Made by a program: the position numbers and the translations under genes. A model generated the notes under the pieces. The model was not told the origin of the DNA. It made no database searches and saw nothing but the letters and a program-made list of their open reading frames with translations. From Thecamonas trahens ATCC 50062 (taxonomy: Eukaryota; Apusozoa; Apusomonadida; Apusomonadidae), in the NCBI RefSeq assembly GCF_000142905.1, contig NW_013657654.1, positions 60,360 through 124,359 on the forward strand: a stretch of 64,000 nucleotides of DNA. Direction: 5' to 3'. Numbering within the stretch: position 1 is the stretch's first letter; each line of letters begins with the position of its first letter. Below are positions 22,862-33,894 of the stretch, piece by piece.

Positions 22862-23452
22862 ATGTCTTTGCTATCTCTGGGTCGAGCTAGGCCGCGCCTC
22901 GTTGCCCAGTGGAGAAGAGCCGCTCGGGTGGCCTCCAGTCCGTCGACAAGCCGCTGGCTGGCGGCCGGCATGGCGACGGTGTGCGGGAGTGTGATGGTGC
23001 CGGCCCGCGTTGTCTGTGCCCCTGCAGTGGTGGCTGACACTGCTGATGCCGCAAAGGCTTGGCTCCCTGCAGATGCCATCAAGAACGACGCCCTCGTCAT
23101 CGACCTCTCCATCGAGGAGGAGGACTCGATGTGGGCTACCGTCGACCGTGCCCTCTCTGGCCCGATGCATCTGTTTCTGCTCGGCGCAGGCGGCTCCGGC
23201 GTTGTCGTTGGCATGGTCTTTGGCGCATTGACCTTTGGTGCCGCCTTTGTCATCACCACTCTCTCTGCCTTCGCTACCACCCTCGTCTACAATGGCCATG
23301 TCACCGTCACTTGGGGCGGCGAGACGCTCACCAACGCACTCGCCTCACGTACAAAGACCATCCAGAACAAGCTTGAGCAGCTCGCTCGCATTGAGATCCC
23401 CATCGCTGCTGCCTTTGGTGCTGGCTTTCTCCTTGGCGTCAAGGTCCTTTAG
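22862..23452 (+). CDS. Small two-segment membrane protein, probably mitochondrial
   Basis: I do not recognise the family. The 196-residue protein starts with an Arg/Ser-rich, acid-free stretch (MSLLSLGRARPRLVAQWRRA) that looks like a mitochondrial presequence. A middle part has acidic residues (VIDLSIEEEDSMW), followed by a Gly-rich hydrophobic segment (LFLLGAGGSGVVVGMVFGAL) continuing into a second (FGAAFVITTLSAFATTLVY), a short hydrophilic helix, and a C-terminal hydrophobic Gly/Ala segment (IAAAFGAGFLLGVKVL). A second Met at 22970 is possible. The frame is intact and amino-acid use looks like real protein. It ends 25 bases from the stop of the convergent ankyrin gene. Confidence 0.6.
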   Translation: MSLLSLGRARPRLVAQWRRAARVASSPSTSRWLAAGMATVCGSVMVPARVVCAPAVVADTADAAKAWLPADAIKNDALVIDLSIEEEDSMWATVDRALSGPMHLFLLGAGGSGVVVGMVFGALTFGAAFVITTLSAFATTLVYNGHVTVTWGGETLTNALASRTKTIQNKLEQLARIEIPIAAAFGAGFLLGVKVL

Positions 23453-23477
23453 CCTCATTCCGTCCAGCTACACCATA

Positions 23478-25196
23478 TTACACCTGCTCCCCTGTCTTCC
23501 ACCCCGCTAGCATCGCTACAACCTCGTCGTGGCCCTCATCGCCTGCGTACTCGAGCGCTTGAGCCAGCACCACTGCCGGCACCGGACCGGCACCTGCCAC
23601 AAGCGCCACCACGGCGCCGTGCCCATTGCACGCGGCCGCAATGAGCGCCTCGTATCCACGCACGCTTGCATCCGTCCGCACATCGCCGAGCAATGCGCGA
23701 ACCACGTCGACATGCCCCAGCTCAGCCGCATGAACAAGCGCGTACCCGTCGCTCACATTCGGATCAACTCGCCCGTCAGCGAGGAACACCGCGACCGTCT
23801 CCGCGCTACCAGAGACTGCAGCAAGGGCCCACGCCGCGTACCCATCGCGTGCCACATCCACCCGGCTGTCGCCGAGAAGGAGCGCCACAATACCAGCATG
23901 CCCACCCTGTGCCGCCACCCGCAGCGGCTCACCGCCGCGCACGTCCGGATCGATCGTCGGCGCAGCCAGCAGCAGCGCCGCCACCTCGTCGCGCCCATGG
24001 AGCGCCGCAGACACAAGCGCCGCGCCCTGCGCGTGGTTGGCATCGAATCGCGGGTCGGTCACAAGCTGGGCAGCCACTACTGCGTGGCCGGCACGCGTTG
24101 CCGCCTCCAGCGCCCGCTGCCCGTCCGCTTCCGGATCAATCCGGCCATCGGCGAGTAGCACCGCCACCGCGTCACACGATCCGGCCGCCGCCGCTGCTGC
24201 CAGTGCCCGGTTCCCGGTTGTAAAATCGTACTTGCCACCGACTCGCTCCAGCATTCGCGCCAGCAAGTTGCCGCGATCAGCCGCCGCCGCCGCCACCACT
24301 GCGGCGTACTCGCGAGTCGCCACCGCGCACGACTCGTGCTCCAGCAGCTCCGCTGCCATGTCAAAGTTACCGGCCTCGGCCGCCAGCACCAGCGCTGCAC
24401 CGAGCTCCCACGAGTCTTTCTCGACCGAAGCCATGAGGAGAATATCGACCACATCACGCGCCGCCGGCGCCTGGAGCGAGCCCGACGCCACCGCGACCGC
24501 ACCCCAAAGCGCGTACTCGTGGATCGACGACGGCCGTGCCCATCGCCCGCCAACATCCACCGGCGCTGCCCACGGCGGCGCCTCCGGCCGTCGCACCTCC
24601 CACGGCCGCCACGTCTCAAACGACGACATAGCCTCCATCACGAATCGCGGCGGCGACGCCGGCCCCAGGTACGATCGTCCGCGCGGCAGCGCCCGCATCC
24701 GCTCGGCTCGGCTCCGGTGCGCCCGCCGCGGTCCCAGCCCACACCGATACCGCACCTCCGAAACAACTTCGCCCAAAAGATGTCCTCGCTGCGACTCGGG
24801 TGACGGCGCAGAGACCAGGGAGGCCGACGGTCCGGCCTCGGCCACGGCCTGCTTCCGACTCATCTTCAGCTGCGCCCTCAAAATCGACCGTGTGGCGAAC
24901 CACAGGTTGTAGCGGACCGTCAGATCAAGATCAAGTGATGTGTGCATCCGCGCCGCCGCAAACGGATCCGCCAGAAATACGTAGTACAGCCGCTTGGACG
25001 AGCGGGCGAGAGCGAGGACCGAGGCCGGCGGGAGTGGCGGACCGTAGGCCACCCCAAAGGCGATAATATGCAGAACTTCAGGAGGAAGTTGCTCCAAAAG
25101 CGACAGCTCATACTCTTCCCCATCTTCATCATCCATGCCGGCTCTGGGCTTTCTACCTGTCTCCATGCTCGCGCTCCGGCTTTCACAATCTTGCAT
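23478..25196 (-). CDS. Ankyrin-repeat protein with F-box-like N-terminus
   Basis: The N-terminus (LLEQLPPEVLHIIAFGVAYG, then LALARSSKRLYYVFLADPF) resembles an F-box or F-box-like helix pair. The rest is a run of about nine degenerate ankyrin-type repeats of 33-34 residues with a recurring core such as ALVSAALHGRDEVAALLLAA and PLRVAAQGGHAGIVALLLGD, and DGRIDP/DPRFD turns. Repeats of this type are common in large amoeba and protist families. If the F-box reading is right it would recruit substrates to an SCF ubiquitin ligase; that is inference. The frame is open to 25322, only 45 bases from the upstream torsin stop, so I prefer a Met at 25196; the Met at 25136 (MDDEDGEEYELS) is also possible. 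Confidence 0.75.
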   Translation of the reverse strand: MQDCESRSASMETGRKPRAGMDDEDGEEYELSLLEQLPPEVLHIIAFGVAYGPPLPPASVLALARSSKRLYYVFLADPFAAARMHTSLDLDLTVRYNLWFATRSILRAQLKMSRKQAVAEAGPSASLVSAPSPESQRGHLLGEVVSEVRYRCGLGPRRAHRSRAERMRALPRGRSYLGPASPPRFVMEAMSSFETWRPWEVRRPEAPPWAAPVDVGGRWARPSSIHEYALWGAVAVASGSLQAPAARDVVDILLMASVEKDSWELGAALVLAAEAGNFDMAAELLEHESCAVATREYAAVVAAAAADRGNLLARMLERVGGKYDFTTGNRALAAAAAAGSCDAVAVLLADGRIDPEADGQRALEAATRAGHAVVAAQLVTDPRFDANHAQGAALVSAALHGRDEVAALLLAAPTIDPDVRGGEPLRVAAQGGHAGIVALLLGDSRVDVARDGYAAWALAAVSGSAETVAVFLADGRVDPNVSDGYALVHAAELGHVDVVRALLGDVRTDASVRGYEALIAAACNGHGAVVALVAGAGPVPAVVLAQALEYAGDEGHDEVVAMLAGWKTGEQV

Positions 25197-25366
25197 GCTG
25201 TCGGCTGTCGGCACGGTCGGAGCGACAGGTGGCAGAGCCGAAACGGGTACGAGCTGATCGCAGCCGTGCCGGCAGCACCTGGGCCACTGCCGTGCCTCCC
25301 TCCCGCTCTCCTTTCCTGCCATGGGCGCTCACGCATGCACTGTCTTACTGGCAGCTACTCTGCTCT

Positions 25367-26751
25367 CTAAAGCTCCGTGTGCTCGCTGGAGGTGGCAATG
25401 AGGGCGCGACGGGCACGGGCGGCACGCTCGCTGGCGATGAGAGCGCGGACCTGGCTCGTGTCGCGGCAGAAGACCGCATGCGAGGTGTACGAGTGGATGA
25501 AGATGTCCGAGCCAGGGCTCTCGCCGCCAGTGATGTGGAGGTAAAGCGGTTGCGTCCGCGGTGTGACGAACATGCTCAACAGCCGTGAAAGCCACAGCAC
25601 GGCGCCCGAGCTCGAGCTCAGCGGACTAGTCTCGGTAGCAGAGAGTGGGACAGCAGCAAGGAGTCGGAGCATGACATGGTCGCGGACGGCCTCGCGGACA
25701 CCGCGCCCATACCGCGACTCCCGGAGTGCAGACGGGTCGAGCGCGTGCCGGACCACATAGTGTCGGACTCCTGGATCGATCACAACGTCGACCACGCCAC
25801 GCTCTACCAGCGCCGGATGCGATGATAGCTCCGCGAGCGCAATCGCCGCCACTCCCAACAGCGCCTCGTGATCAAGCGGGAGGAACGGGATGGCGTAAGA
25901 GAACATTCGGTTGACGTCGACGCCCGCGTCGGCAGCAGTGCCGTACACGGCGTTGACGAGGCTGCGGACCCGCACCACAAGCTCATCGTACGTGTCATGA
26001 GCCGACATCGACTCTTTGCCAAAATCAGAGATAAAGACAAAGACCGCCCGCGACGTCTGCACCCGTTCGCCGCCATCCATCACGTACGGCGTCTCGGTAA
26101 ACCGCGCCAGCGACCGGATGATGTCCGGGTGGACCCTGTGGAGCTCGTCAAAGATGATGAGCGACGAGGGGCAGACCCGGAGCTGTGCCACCACATCGCC
26201 ATAAATCTCGTCAATGAGCGCGTCAACCGCTGCACGCGGCGGCGGCGCGCCGTCGCTCTGCGGCCGGAGCTTGAACGACCAGCCGTCGCGCTTGAGCACG
26301 CCAAGAGGGAGCAACCCGTCCTCGCGAGCGAGTGTATGCGACTCGCCACGCTGCGGAAACATAGCATGCGCCAGAATCGATGCCGCCGTCGACTTGCCCG
26401 TCCCGTGATCGCCGGCCATAAACAACACAGGGCGCCATCGGCTCCCGACCGCCACGCCTCAAACGCCGCCGGAAGCATCTTCGCAGCGTGCGGCTGGCCG
26501 ACCATAAAGTTTGCCATCAGCCATCGGAGGCGACAAGCGACGCCAACCTGCGGTGGGCAGCCCGTCCGGCAAGTCCGGTGGAGGATCATGCCCATGCCCG
26601 AGCACGCCGATGCGCACGAGCCCGAGAGCGACTCGAGCGAGTCACAGACCGACGCCGCTGGTACCGGCAGCGCCGCGACTTGGCCGACCACTACCGCCAA
26701 CACCAACAGAGCCAGGACCACCACGACAGCACCATGTGAAGAACAAAGCAT
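25367..26751 (-). CDS. Torsin-like AAA+ ATPase, ER-lumenal
   Basis: A strong signal peptide (AVVVVLALLVLAVVVGQVAA) from the Met at 26751 is followed by a Cys-containing pre-domain and MANFMVGQPHAAKMLPAAF, like the region before the torsin AAA+ core. Then come Walker A GDHGTGKS (animal torsins have GxxGxGKN), Walker B SSLIIFDELHRVHPDII, and VFVFISDFGKE (sensor region). Torsins are ER/nuclear-envelope ATPases related to ClpB that work with LAP1/LULL1 activators; no such activator lies here. The two parts are one frame apart and join at about 26435-26455 if one base is added. A ClpB-derived AAA+ protein other than torsin remains possible, but the signal peptide favours torsin. Confidence 0.65.
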
Positions 26752-27431
26752 GTCCTCTCTGCTTGTCCACTCTCTGGTGTTTTCTGCGTCAAGTGCCGCC
26801 CGGCCAAGGCCAAGCCCATTCCTCCCTCTGGCGTCGCCCACGTGTTCCGCCCGGACATCGTCACCGATGTCACCTCCATCGTCACCGAACACGCCACCGA
26901 TACCATCCAGAGGCGCTGCACGCGGCATCGGAGGCCACAACACGCCTCCTGCCACAGGCATCGCCTCCTGCTTCCCATATATGGCTATCTCCTTGCCCAT
27001 CTTGCCCTGCCTGCCCCCACTTTGACCCTGGTGCTCGAGTAAGGTGCCTCCTCGTGGTGTCACGCACGTCCGCCTCGCTCCGGCCACCTCGCCGACGCCC
27101 GCCAGGCAGGTCGCCAGACGATCCGCCTGCTGCATCTGCTGATCATGGTATATCCAGGCTACCAGGAGCAGAGAGGCTCCCGATCGAGCTCGATGGCGAG
27201 CCGATTTGATTTGAGCTGCCGCAATCCGCTGATACTGACCCCCCCCCCCCCCCCCCCCCCCTTCATGGCTATTGCGCCATACCCGCCATGCTATCATCCC
27301 ATCCATCGTGATGTCGTTGATGTCGTCATCCCCATGGCCATCACTCAAAATGCGGCCCAATGCCGCGGCATCAGCCGCAGTCTCAGCAAGCCCAGCCACT
27401 ACACAGACCACATCCATCTCTACCTTCCGGC
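26752..27431. promoter_or_regulatory. Divergent intergenic region, torsin-like / MATE
   Basis: It holds a 23-base C run (27239-27261) on the MATE coding strand, GCTGATCATGG near 27140, and unique sequence. Open frames cross it but have irregular composition and no recognisable domains. No RNA gene is seen. It presumably carries both promoters and the MATE leader. Confidence 0.4.
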
Positions 27432-29122
27432 ATGGGTGACACTGATGAGAATGAGCCTCTCCTTGCCAAGCAGCCGCACATGTCCATCAACACTGACGAA
27501 CCGGGAAAGCCAAGGCCAAGCTCAAGTCGGGCGACGGCGACGACCTCGTCCGCAAGGCGACAGACGAAGGAGGCTGGGCTACGGCCATCGATCTGCTCAA
27601 GCTAGCCATTCCTATTTTTGTGGTAGGTGACGCGTCTGGTTCCCGGCATGTGCTGAGACTCTTGCCGATATCAAGCCCCGCCGCCGGGACATACTCACCA
27701 TCGATTGCTTCCCCGTGCTCAGGCCATGGTCGCCTGGGTGGCCATGAAGACCACCGACTCGGCGCTGCTCGGACACGCTGGATCCGAGTATCTCGAAGGT
27801 GCAGCACTGTCAGATCTGTACACCTCGTCGTCGCGGGTCTTTCTCAACACCCGCGTCCTGGGCATCTTTGCAGGCAACGCCATCGGCGCCGGGCAGTTGA
27901 AGATGGTCGGGGTGTGGTTCCAGGTCTCGCTGGTCCTCCTTGCCCTCGTCGCCGTCCCGGTCATTGCGCTGTGGTCCGTCACCGAGCCGGTCCTCCTCCT
28001 CCTCGGTGTGGCGCCTAATCTGGCTCGCATTGCCGGCCACTACGCGCTCATTCTCATTGCCTCCATCCCGCCCATGATCATCTCGTCTCAGCTGGCCAAG
28101 ATGCTCGAGGCGCAACGGATCATGTACCCATCGGTAGTGGCCGCCCTCGCTGCCATGGCGTGCAACGTGCTCTTTGGCCTGGTCTTTGTCCTTGGCGTCG
28201 GCATCCCGGGCTGGTCCGGATTTGGCTTCCTCGCCTGCCCCACCGTCACCGCCGCCATGGAGTGGCTTCAGCTCGCTGTCGTCTACTTTGTCTTTATCGC
28301 ATGGAAGGGCCTGCACAAGCCGTGTTGGCCGGGATGGGCCTGGCGCCACGTGACGCGGACCCGGCTCGTGGCCTACGCCCGCCTCTACGGCCCTGCCTCG
28401 CTCTCCATTGCCTCGGACTTTGGCGCGTTGCCTTTATCGGCACCGTTGCCGCCACCTTTGGTGCCACCGAGGTCGCCGTCTTCACAACCTCGTACCGCAT
28501 CATGTGGATCGGCCTCACCTTTGTCGGCTCGGTCTCGGCCGCCGTTAGCATCCGCCTCGGCATCGCCTTTGGCCGCGGCGATGCCGCAGACGCGAGATAC
28601 CTTTCACTCATCGGCATGCTCATTGTCTGCGTATTCGTCGTCGGTGTCGGCTCGGGTATTGCGCTCTTCTCGCGCCAGCTCGGCTCCATCTTTTCCTCAG
28701 ACCCGGTCATTCTCGACGAGTTTGAGCGTGTCGGCCTCCCGCTCGCCCTCACCACTGCCTTTATGAACCTCTCGGTCGCCTTTGAGTCCATCGTCAAGTC
28801 AATGGGCCGCCCGAAGATTGTCCTCTACACCGGCTTTGTCGGCTCGTGGGTCTTCCAGGCTCCCGCCGCTTTTCTTCTCTCGCGCTACGTCCACTACAAG
28901 TCCAAGCTCTACATGCTGTACTGCGGCATGACCGTCGGCTACATCGCCGTCCTCGCCATGCTCGGCTTTGTCATCCTCAACACAAATTGGGCCAAGTACG
29001 CCGCCGAGGCTCAGGCCCGTGGCAACGACAAGCTCGACAAGACGCCGGCGCCCGAGGCCAGCCCGCTGCTGGCTGGTGACAGTACTGCCGACGCCGACGC
29101 CGATGCCAAGTCGATGCCGTAG
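27432..29122 (+). CDS. MATE-family multidrug/toxin efflux transporter
   Basis: The protein starts MGDTDENEPLLAKQP, a cytosolic tail with a dileucine-type sorting signal. The transporter core begins WATAIDLLKLAIPIFV, interrupted by a 100-base GT-AG intron (27623-27722), and continues AMVAWVAMKTTDSALLGHAG, the first MATE helix pair. About twelve hydrophobic segments are visible, including GATEVAVFTTSYRIMW and FVGSVSAAVSIRLGIAFGRG. MATE proteins exchange H+ or Na+ for organic cations. Two frame breaks occur: at AAA 27506-27508 (PGK then AKAKLKSGDG) and at TTT 28419-28421 (LSIASDF then RVAFIGTVAATFG). Each is repaired by one added base, so the gene may be intact in the organism. The tail repeats a PEASPLLAGD acidic-dileucine motif. 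It ends 14 bases from the next stop. Confidence 0.88.
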
Positions 29123-29136
29123 TTTATCCCGCATCC

Positions 29137-31194
29137 TCACCCGACCATCATCATCGGCGTGTGGACTGTCGAGGGCACCGGCCCCGCGGTAGACCACGCC
29201 CAGCTCACTTCACTGTACGTCGCGTGGACGCCGAGCGTGAGTGCTTGGTCGAGGAGCCCGTCGAACACGTTGCGCGCCACGTTGATCTGGTCGCGTGCCG
29301 CCCGCGTGCTGTGGTCCACGTACTTGACCACAAACGACGACCGTGCCACGCCCATGTGCGCAAACTCGTCCGAGTCGTAGAACGCCGCAAATGCAACATA
29401 TGGAAAGATGAGGACAGAGACCGAGCCGGGCTGCATGTGGTACTGGTTGGTGAAGCCAGCTCCGGTCACCCCAAACACAATCGACGAGTTGGACATGACT
29501 GCGAGGCTCTCCTCGTAGCTCATTGCCTCGAATGAGACAACCTGCGTCAGGATGCCGCGCTCCTCGGCCCAACCGCGCATCTGGTCCACCAGGCCGTCGC
29601 GCCACTGCCGCGCGTGGGAGATCTTGCGGTCAATGATGGTGAGGACCGGCCGCTGCAACCGCGTCTGCTTTGCAAACACAAACGACGGCACCTTGTACCC
29701 ACGCTCGGCTTTGCTGCGCATGGCAGTGCGCTCGCGTTTGCTCAGCTCGTCGAGCGCCTGCGCCTGTGCCACCGCATCGCCGAGCGTCACCCCCAGCCGC
29801 GGCGTCACCAGCCCATTGGCCCAGTTCCACCACTGCTCAAACTTGGGCAGCATCTCCAGTGTTGCAGGCATGACAAACGAGTTGAAGTCGAGCTCAGAGT
29901 ATGCGCCCACAACCAGGGTCTCGAAACAGAGCCCATCGAGAGCCGCAGGCTCGTAGATGACCTCGTCCGAGAGGTGCGCCATGAGCTTGTCAATGGCTGG
30001 GTGCTCGTCGCCGTGCGGAAAGCCGGGCAGAATCATGACAATCCTGTCACGCGCAATGGTGCACGGAGGATGCCGCGAGCTCGGCAGCCAGATCGGGTCG
30101 TATGGCTCGGGGCAATCGATGAGCCCGAGCGTATACGCGCTTCCCCATGCCCGCATGAACATGTTGTGAAAGTAGTGCCAGTACGCGGCGTGCCACATGT
30201 CGTACAGCACAATGCCGACCTTGCCACTTCCCATCTCCCTCGAGCAATCTCCGTGTGCGCTCACCGTCCGCGCCTCAATCTGAAACCGGTCCGGCCACGT
30301 CCGCATGCCCCCGACGTAGCCCATCGAGCCAAACCGCGACTCTGGCACCGATGGTGCCGCCACCTCGATCCCAAACGTCCGATGAAGAAGCTGGACACCG
30401 AGCGGCACGTCCTGGATGGAAAACCGCGCGTTGTGGAACCTGCACACGGTCGAGAGCACTGGCTGATAATTAGGCGGCGCGCCATGATCCTTGAGCTCGA
30501 CTGACAGTGGTGTCCACATCTCACAGCAGTGGTAATGGACACCGCCGCTGTCGTCTCGCAGCGTCCGGGTCTTCCTCCCACCAGTCATCCACGACTCGGA
30601 GTACCTGCTAAAGTCGAAGATCGAGGTTGTCTCCACATTCCGCGCGTCCTCGAGCGCGCCCTTGCCCACGTTGAGCCTCTCCGCCGGGCACTCATCGCCA
30701 TCGTAGTTGACAAAGCCACAGCCCATGCATTTCGAGGTCAGAGGCGGCAGATGCACGACCGACGAGCCAAAGACGGCTGCGCCCGGATGCAGAGTCACGG
30801 CCTTGCCCGTCGTCGGCTTTCTCGCCCAAAACGCCACGCCTGCATGGATGCCGTACGTAGACTCGAGATGGCTAGCTGATGGCGGGAGCGATGCTGGCAG
30901 AGGCAGGTGTCCGATCCTGTACCTCACCACCATCCAGACCATGACCACCGCAATGACAAACCATCCATACACCCCAATCCAGCCATCGCCACTCGCTCCG
31001 CCCCTCCGCCATCCCCTCCCGTTGCTGGCTGCGAGAGCATCCCCGCCCACCGAGCCAGAGCCACCTACGGCCACCGCCACACCATGCCCGGCTCCAACTC
31101 CACCACTACCATCACCCTGCCAGCCTCCGCCTACCGCACTTGTCCCTACTCGCCGCTCCGCAGTCCCGCGAGCCTCGGCTGTCCATCGCTGCAT
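29137..31194 (-). CDS. Second GT61-like (DUF563) glycosyltransferase
   Basis: The 685-residue protein has a Gly-rich N-terminus, one membrane anchor (GWFVIAVVMVWMVVRYRIG) and a large lumenal domain with many Cys and Trp residues. DUF563 features: VLYDMWHAAYWHYFHNMFM (the substrate-side His region), a central Rossmann part around RPVLTIIDRKISHARQW, and NSSIVFGVTGAGFTNQYHMQ with QPGSVSVLIFP. It is probably a Golgi or ER enzyme. Sequence outside these blocks differs from the enzyme at 19926-22348, so it is not a recent duplicate. The frame is intact. The start at 31194 is the first Met; the low-complexity first 60 residues make a later start possible. The sugar specificity is unknown. Confidence 0.72.
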   Translation of the reverse strand: MQRWTAEARGTAERRVGTSAVGGGWQGDGSGGVGAGHGVAVAVGGSGSVGGDALAASNGRGWRRGGASGDGWIGVYGWFVIAVVMVWMVVRYRIGHLPLPASLPPSASHLESTYGIHAGVAFWARKPTTGKAVTLHPGAAVFGSSVVHLPPLTSKCMGCGFVNYDGDECPAERLNVGKGALEDARNVETTSIFDFSRYSESWMTGGRKTRTLRDDSGGVHYHCCEMWTPLSVELKDHGAPPNYQPVLSTVCRFHNARFSIQDVPLGVQLLHRTFGIEVAAPSVPESRFGSMGYVGGMRTWPDRFQIEARTVSAHGDCSREMGSGKVGIVLYDMWHAAYWHYFHNMFMRAWGSAYTLGLIDCPEPYDPIWLPSSRHPPCTIARDRIVMILPGFPHGDEHPAIDKLMAHLSDEVIYEPAALDGLCFETLVVGAYSELDFNSFVMPATLEMLPKFEQWWNWANGLVTPRLGVTLGDAVAQAQALDELSKRERTAMRSKAERGYKVPSFVFAKQTRLQRPVLTIIDRKISHARQWRDGLVDQMRGWAEERGILTQVVSFEAMSYEESLAVMSNSSIVFGVTGAGFTNQYHMQPGSVSVLIFPYVAFAAFYDSDEFAHMGVARSSFVVKYVDHSTRAARDQINVARNVFDGLLDQALTLGVHATYSEVSWAWSTAGPVPSTVHTPMMMVG

Positions 31195-31357
31195 GGTCGA
31201 GTGTACCGGTGTCAGAGCGAGGCCGTCACTATCGCTGGCTTGTCACTCGATGGTCCGCTGCCGGTAGCCACGTTTGGCAACAATTTTTAGTCGGGCAACT
31301 GCAAAACAACAATCTCGCAAGTCCGGGCTGGACATGGTGGCCCGCGGTGCGCGGCTG

Positions 31358-33894
31358 CTAGTGTGGCGAGTGGGAGGCGGCAACATGTTTGGACACTTCG
31401 GTCGAGCGGGGAACACGCTTGACAAACACAGCGTGCTTACGCTTCTTCTTGACCACGCCAGTGGAGACAGGCGACGGCGTCCGCTTGACCTTGACCGTTC
31501 GCTCGAGGGCGATGCGCGGCGGAGTGGCAGCGGCCCGGCCGCGGATCCCGACTCGATGCAGCGAGCTGGCGCGCGCGTGCCGGGAGCCGCCCGGCTCCGA
31601 GCTCGTGCCAGCGCCCGAGCCGCTGTCCAGTTCTGAGCCCGACTCCAGGCCCAAACCCGAGCCGGGCCCCGAGTCCGAGCCGGAGCCTGGCGGGTGCAGG
31701 CCTGGCGAGGACGACCAGTTGAGCCTAGCGTCGAGCGGCGATGATGCGTGCCGCATCGAGATCGGAACGTCTTGCGAGGCGCGAGGCGGATCACTAGAGA
31801 AGTCCCCGTTCCCGTACTGCGACGTTGCGTCCGAGTCAGTGTCAGAGCCTGGGGGCGAGGCCGAGTCCGAGGCCGATGGCAGGACCCGCTTGATGCGGCG
31901 GCGGGTCTTGGTCGCCCGCTTCTTCCGCAGCCGGCCATCCGAGTTGCGGCCGAGGCGGAGCGTCCGCTGTGAGATGGTGGTCTCCACCACAGTTGTGAGC
32001 TCATCGTACGAGCCGGTCGGCGACGACGAGCGGTACGTCGAGTTGCCATAAAATGTGGTGGTAAAGTGGGCGTACTCTCCAGAGAGGTGCTCGTCTATCT
32101 TGGGATTGACCAGCTGGCCGATGGAGACCGGGATGGAGACGCCACCAAAGCGGGCGAGAGAAACCAGTGAGCTATGCGAGCCGATGCACTGGGTGTTGGA
32201 CGCTCCAAGCGGCGGCGCCAACAGCTGGAGGTACGTCGCCGACCGTGAGTCGACCGAGCTCGATGACGACGACGACACCGAGCTCAACGAGCTGCCTAGC
32301 TCGGACGATGCTGGCGCCCTCCGTCCGACCGGATGGATGCCTGTGAGCGCGGCATCGAGGCTGGCTGTCGACGAGCTCGACGAGACAGAGGCCTGCCAAC
32401 CAACCTGGGTCTGCGCCGTCGCCGCCGGCGACGACGAGAAGGTCTGCTTTGGCGGCGCCAGCTTTGGATTGAGGGTTGGATGCTGGATGACAACAGCCAT
32501 AACGTGCTTGGTCAGCTCCGAGTCGATTGTCGAGCCCGGCACCGTGTATTCGATACATGCTGTGGGAGGCGAAGACGCGCTCATCTCGACAACAATGAGT
32601 GGGATGCGCCTGCTGAGGCGCGCGCGGGCGCGAAGCTCGCCCTCGCGGCGGCGACGGCGGCGCGCGGCGCGCGTTGAGCGCGGACGCGCGCGCGGCTCGA
32701 GCGTGTTGACCACGCGGTAGCCAACAAGCGCAAAGACGGTGATGAGTGTGGCAAGGGCGACAAAGCCCACAACCAGGAAAGTGACGGTCACGCCGCGCGC
32801 CGACGGTTGATTCATCTCGCGCATTGAACAGCCGTCGAGTGAGAGGAGCGTGAGTGGGTGCGAGGCGTTGACCCGACCTGCAAACGAGTGCGAGGCACAG
32901 ACGGTGCAGACCCTATGTAGCAGCGCGCTGGCATCACATGTGGTCGCAAGCCGGAGTCCCTGCCGAATACCGGATCCAGCCCACTCGGCGGTATCGGGCG
33001 CATATGCGCGCGGGCACGCGCAGTCGGAGCAGAGCGGGAGCGGAAGCGCAGTCGGATGCCGCTCTGAGCAGTCACGTCCGCCGTAGCCCTCATTACACAC
33101 ACATGTTCCGTTGCTCGAACACTTGCCCTGACCGTAGCAATCGCCCGGACACGGCGACGAGGTAAAGTTGAGCGCAAGGCCCCAAGAGTGGACATACGAG
33201 TCCGACTCAAAAACAACAGTGAGAGACCGCCCGGTTGATGCGATGTGCGGGAAGCGGCGAGGCTCCTCCGAGCCGGGTACGTCATCGCTCCCGGCGACTG
33301 GGCCGTCTTCCAACTCGGCAGCAGAGCCAGAGCCATACGATCCCGAGAGCATGGCGATGAGCGGAGCAGAGACGTCGCGGCCGTCATAGACCGCCACAAA
33401 GTCCCACCCGCATTCTGTGGCAAACGGATAGCCATCGGGCATTTTGATTCTTGAGGAAGGGGCAGCGATCCAGGGCATGGCATCAATGCGAACCGAGCCA
33501 CTCTCATACAACGATGTCAGCGTCCAACTACACCGCAACTTGTCCGGATAAGGATGCGGCGTAGAGAGCATGCCTGCTGCCAGCGGCTCGGGCTCGTACA
33601 CCGGCGTCGCCGACTCGCAAAGGACACTTGCAGAGGTGGCGGGAACGACGACCGTGGCGGTGGCGGCGAGGGAGACGACGACGATATGGACGGGAGAGAT
33701 GGCGATGGTACGGATGATGATGATGATGATGATGACGATGATGATGATGACGATGGTGGTGGTGGTGGTGGTGGTGGTGCACAGGCGAGTTGGGCGAGCA
33801 GCAGGACACTGGCAGCCGCCACGGTGGCCACCAGCAAGCGAGAAGGTGACACGGCCGTGGACGCCCATCGTCTTCTGCTGTGACTTGCCGCCAT
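31358..33894 (-). CDS. CUB and EGF domain single-pass membrane protein
   Basis: From the Met at 33894 a signal peptide is visible (LLVATVAAASVLLLAQLACA), then a Pro/Ser run coded by a GAT-type microsatellite. The conserved frame resumes one frame later (near 33650-33700) with a CUB domain (LRCSWTLTSL, CGWDFVAVYDGRD, LTVVFESDSYVHSWGLALNF), one EGF repeat (CPGDCYGQGKCSSNGTCVC), a Cys-rich segment, a membrane helix (VTFLVVGFVALATLITVFAL) and a basic, Ser-rich cytoplasmic tail of about 450 residues (RARPRSTRAARRRRRR). This is a receptor or adhesion layout, but I recognise no orthologue. Without the frame change the frame is open to 34081 but begins with unlikely Thr/Ile runs. The ligand is unknown. 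Confidence 0.68.
33713..33780. repeat. GAT/GGT trinucleotide microsatellite in coding sequence
   Basis: Runs of GAT with a few GAC units, then eight or so GGT units. On the minus strand they encode the Ser and Pro runs after the CUB protein's signal peptide. Slippage here is a plausible cause of the frame change nearby. Confidence 0.9.

Noticed and set aside
26760-27417. Long minus-strand ORF extending the torsin-like frame upstream
   Set aside because: The signal peptide begins at 26751, and the upstream part crosses the C23 run and MATE leader with no protein-like pattern.
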